49,858 bases of DNA from the NCBI GenBank assembly GCA_021799035.1, contig JAJZBG010000015.1:1-49858 (forward strand). Direction: 5' to 3'. Positions 49,245 to 49,858 of the stretch are shown one piece after another. Every line of letters starts with the position of its first letter. The first letter of the stretch is position 1. A program made the position numbers and the translations under genes. The notes under the pieces were generated by a model. That model made no database searches and had not been told where the DNA came from. It was given only the letters and a program-made list of their open reading frames with translations. The DNA comes from Actinomycetes bacterium (lineage in GTDB: Bacteria; Actinomycetota; Acidimicrobiia; Acidimicrobiales; Acidimicrobiaceae).

Positions 49245-49273
49245 ACGCTACAAACCCTTATTGAACGTGTCAA
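49245..49273 (-). promoter_or_regulatory. Promoter of the livK-H-M-G-F operon
   Basis: On the minus strand TTGACA (49268-49273) and TAGCGT (49245-49250) are 17 bases apart, giving a perfect -35 and a weak -10, about 80 bases before the livK start. Confidence 0.55.
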
Positions 49274-49414
49274 TGCAGTCCAGCCTGACTATTTTCAGGG
49301 AATTTTCATAAACTGCCAGGTTGACACTTCTTGTGAAGACCATTTGACGAATAGTCCCCTACTCGATGTTCAAGATCAATTTCCAACGTCGCTGGGCCAG
49401 CCAGTTTGAGGATG

Positions 49415-49427
49415 CTCAAGTCTTGAG
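49415..49427. promoter_or_regulatory. Palindrome in the livK-amidohydrolase divergent region
   Basis: CTCAAG-T-CTTGAG is a perfect six-base dyad with a single-base centre, about 150 bases beyond the livK promoter. It might be an operator site for this locus; no regulator gene is seen within the window. Confidence 0.3.
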
Positions 49428-49728
49428 TATTCACTAGCTAGCCACTAAAGATTTGGGTCTTTCTCGCTCGCTTGCGCGACTAAGTAATCTCAACTTTGGA
49501 GCCAATATGAGACACGGATTCGAGTGAATTTGACGGCAAAGCCGCTTCTGCATTGAACATGCACGAAAAGCAGAATAAGATCACTGCAGCCTGACTCCAG
49601 GAATGCGCACGGTTAGTCTCAACTGGCTGGCACGCCATGGCGGACTTGAACAGCCCAATCGACGTAGAAACAATGGAGATAGATGCCTTCGAGGATCTCT
49701 CCATAATTCATTCAGCTAGGGGGATTAG

Positions 49729-49858
49729 ATGGATTTAGTCGGAATCGACATTCACATTCATGTTCACGACCAGAGGGCTAGGGCGCTTCAGGGTCCTGAG
49801 GCTCAGGCCAAGGCCGAAGCGATGGCAAAGTACTTCAGGCGAGAGGTCAAGGACCTGC
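49729..49858 (+). CDS. Amidohydrolase family protein (partial, N-terminal 43 residues)
   Basis: Begins MDLVGIDIHIHVHDQRARA, whose H-I-H-V-H core matches the metal-binding N-terminal strand of amidohydrolase 2 (decarboxylase/ACMSD-type) proteins; this is the piece usually written D-x-H-x-H. AGGGGG lies about six bases before the ATG, which fixes the start. The frame runs off the right edge, so the rest is unseen. Substrate and role are unknown, but it is divergent from the liv operon and may work with it. Confidence 0.75.
   Translation, partial: MDLVGIDIHIHVHDQRARALQGPEAQAKAEAMAKYFRREVKDL

Larger units (their letters stand above)
49179..49728. other. Divergent region between livK and the amidohydrolase gene
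   Basis: 550 bases with no convincing gene; a minus-strand open frame (49480-49704) lacks a ribosome-binding site. It contains the livK promoter and a 13-base palindrome CTCAAG-T-CTTGAG at 49415-49427, a candidate site for a regulator of one or both transcripts. Confidence 0.45.

Noticed and set aside
49480-49704. 74-codon minus-strand frame before the amidohydrolase gene
   Set aside because: No ribosome-binding site and no recognised domain; the hydrophobic stretch is short and irregular.

Overview
The window looks like chromosomal DNA of a mid-GC actinobacterium, possibly from the acidophilic Acidimicrobiia; this is inferred from gene content and order, not from a marker gene. The main support is the run acpS - NAD(P)HX repair - alr - tsaE - tsaB - rimI - tsaD - groES - groEL, the pairing of guaB3 with guaA, and sucC-sucD-purN-purH, all arranged as in many actinobacteria. 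I see no tRNA, rRNA, insertion sequence, phage gene or CRISPR array.

Positions 1-9600 are core metabolism, nearly all on the minus strand. In transcription order these are a lone cobalamin-binding mutase domain, sucC-sucD (succinyl-CoA synthetase), purN-purH (end of purine synthesis), folD-metF (one-carbon folate metabolism), icd and mdh (TCA cycle). A small SCP2-like gene lies at the left edge on the plus strand. Folate and purine genes are packed with overlaps or gaps of a few bases, so one-carbon units and purine synthesis are probably co-expressed.

Positions 9600-13900 form a nitrogen-sensing block on the plus strand: two PII genes about 90% identical at the protein level, separated by 784 bases without a convincing gene but with a good intrinsic terminator, then glnD. 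No ammonium transporter gene is present. Minus-strand genes follow: a 2-hydroxyacid dehydrogenase, a K+ channel with an RCK domain, a PcrA/UvrD helicase, guaA, guaB3 and a Nudix hydrolase.

Positions 22500-31220 hold groEL/groES under a perfect CIRCE operator, the t6A tRNA-modification genes with rimI, a family 4 uracil-DNA glycosylase, alanine racemase, the NAD(P)HX repair enzyme and acpS, all on the minus strand and tightly spaced. Positions 31400-36630 are a signalling segment: a 1094-residue GAF/GGDEF/EAL protein, a 41-residue membrane peptide, an ECF sigma factor with a built-in zinc anti-sigma-like domain, a small membrane protein and a winged-helix regulator.

Positions 36830-49858 are more accessory: an orphan molybdenum hydroxylase large subunit divergent from a zinc alcohol dehydrogenase, a YbjQ-family protein, Dps, and a complete branched-chain-type ABC transporter (livK-H-M-G-F) followed by an E1 alpha/beta pair of a 2-oxoacid dehydrogenase without E2 or E3. 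The first 43 codons of an amidohydrolase start at the right edge. The most unusual points are the sigma/anti-sigma fusion with the small membrane peptide beside it, the split PII pair, the orphan E1 pair tied to a transporter, and several strong stem-loops between genes.
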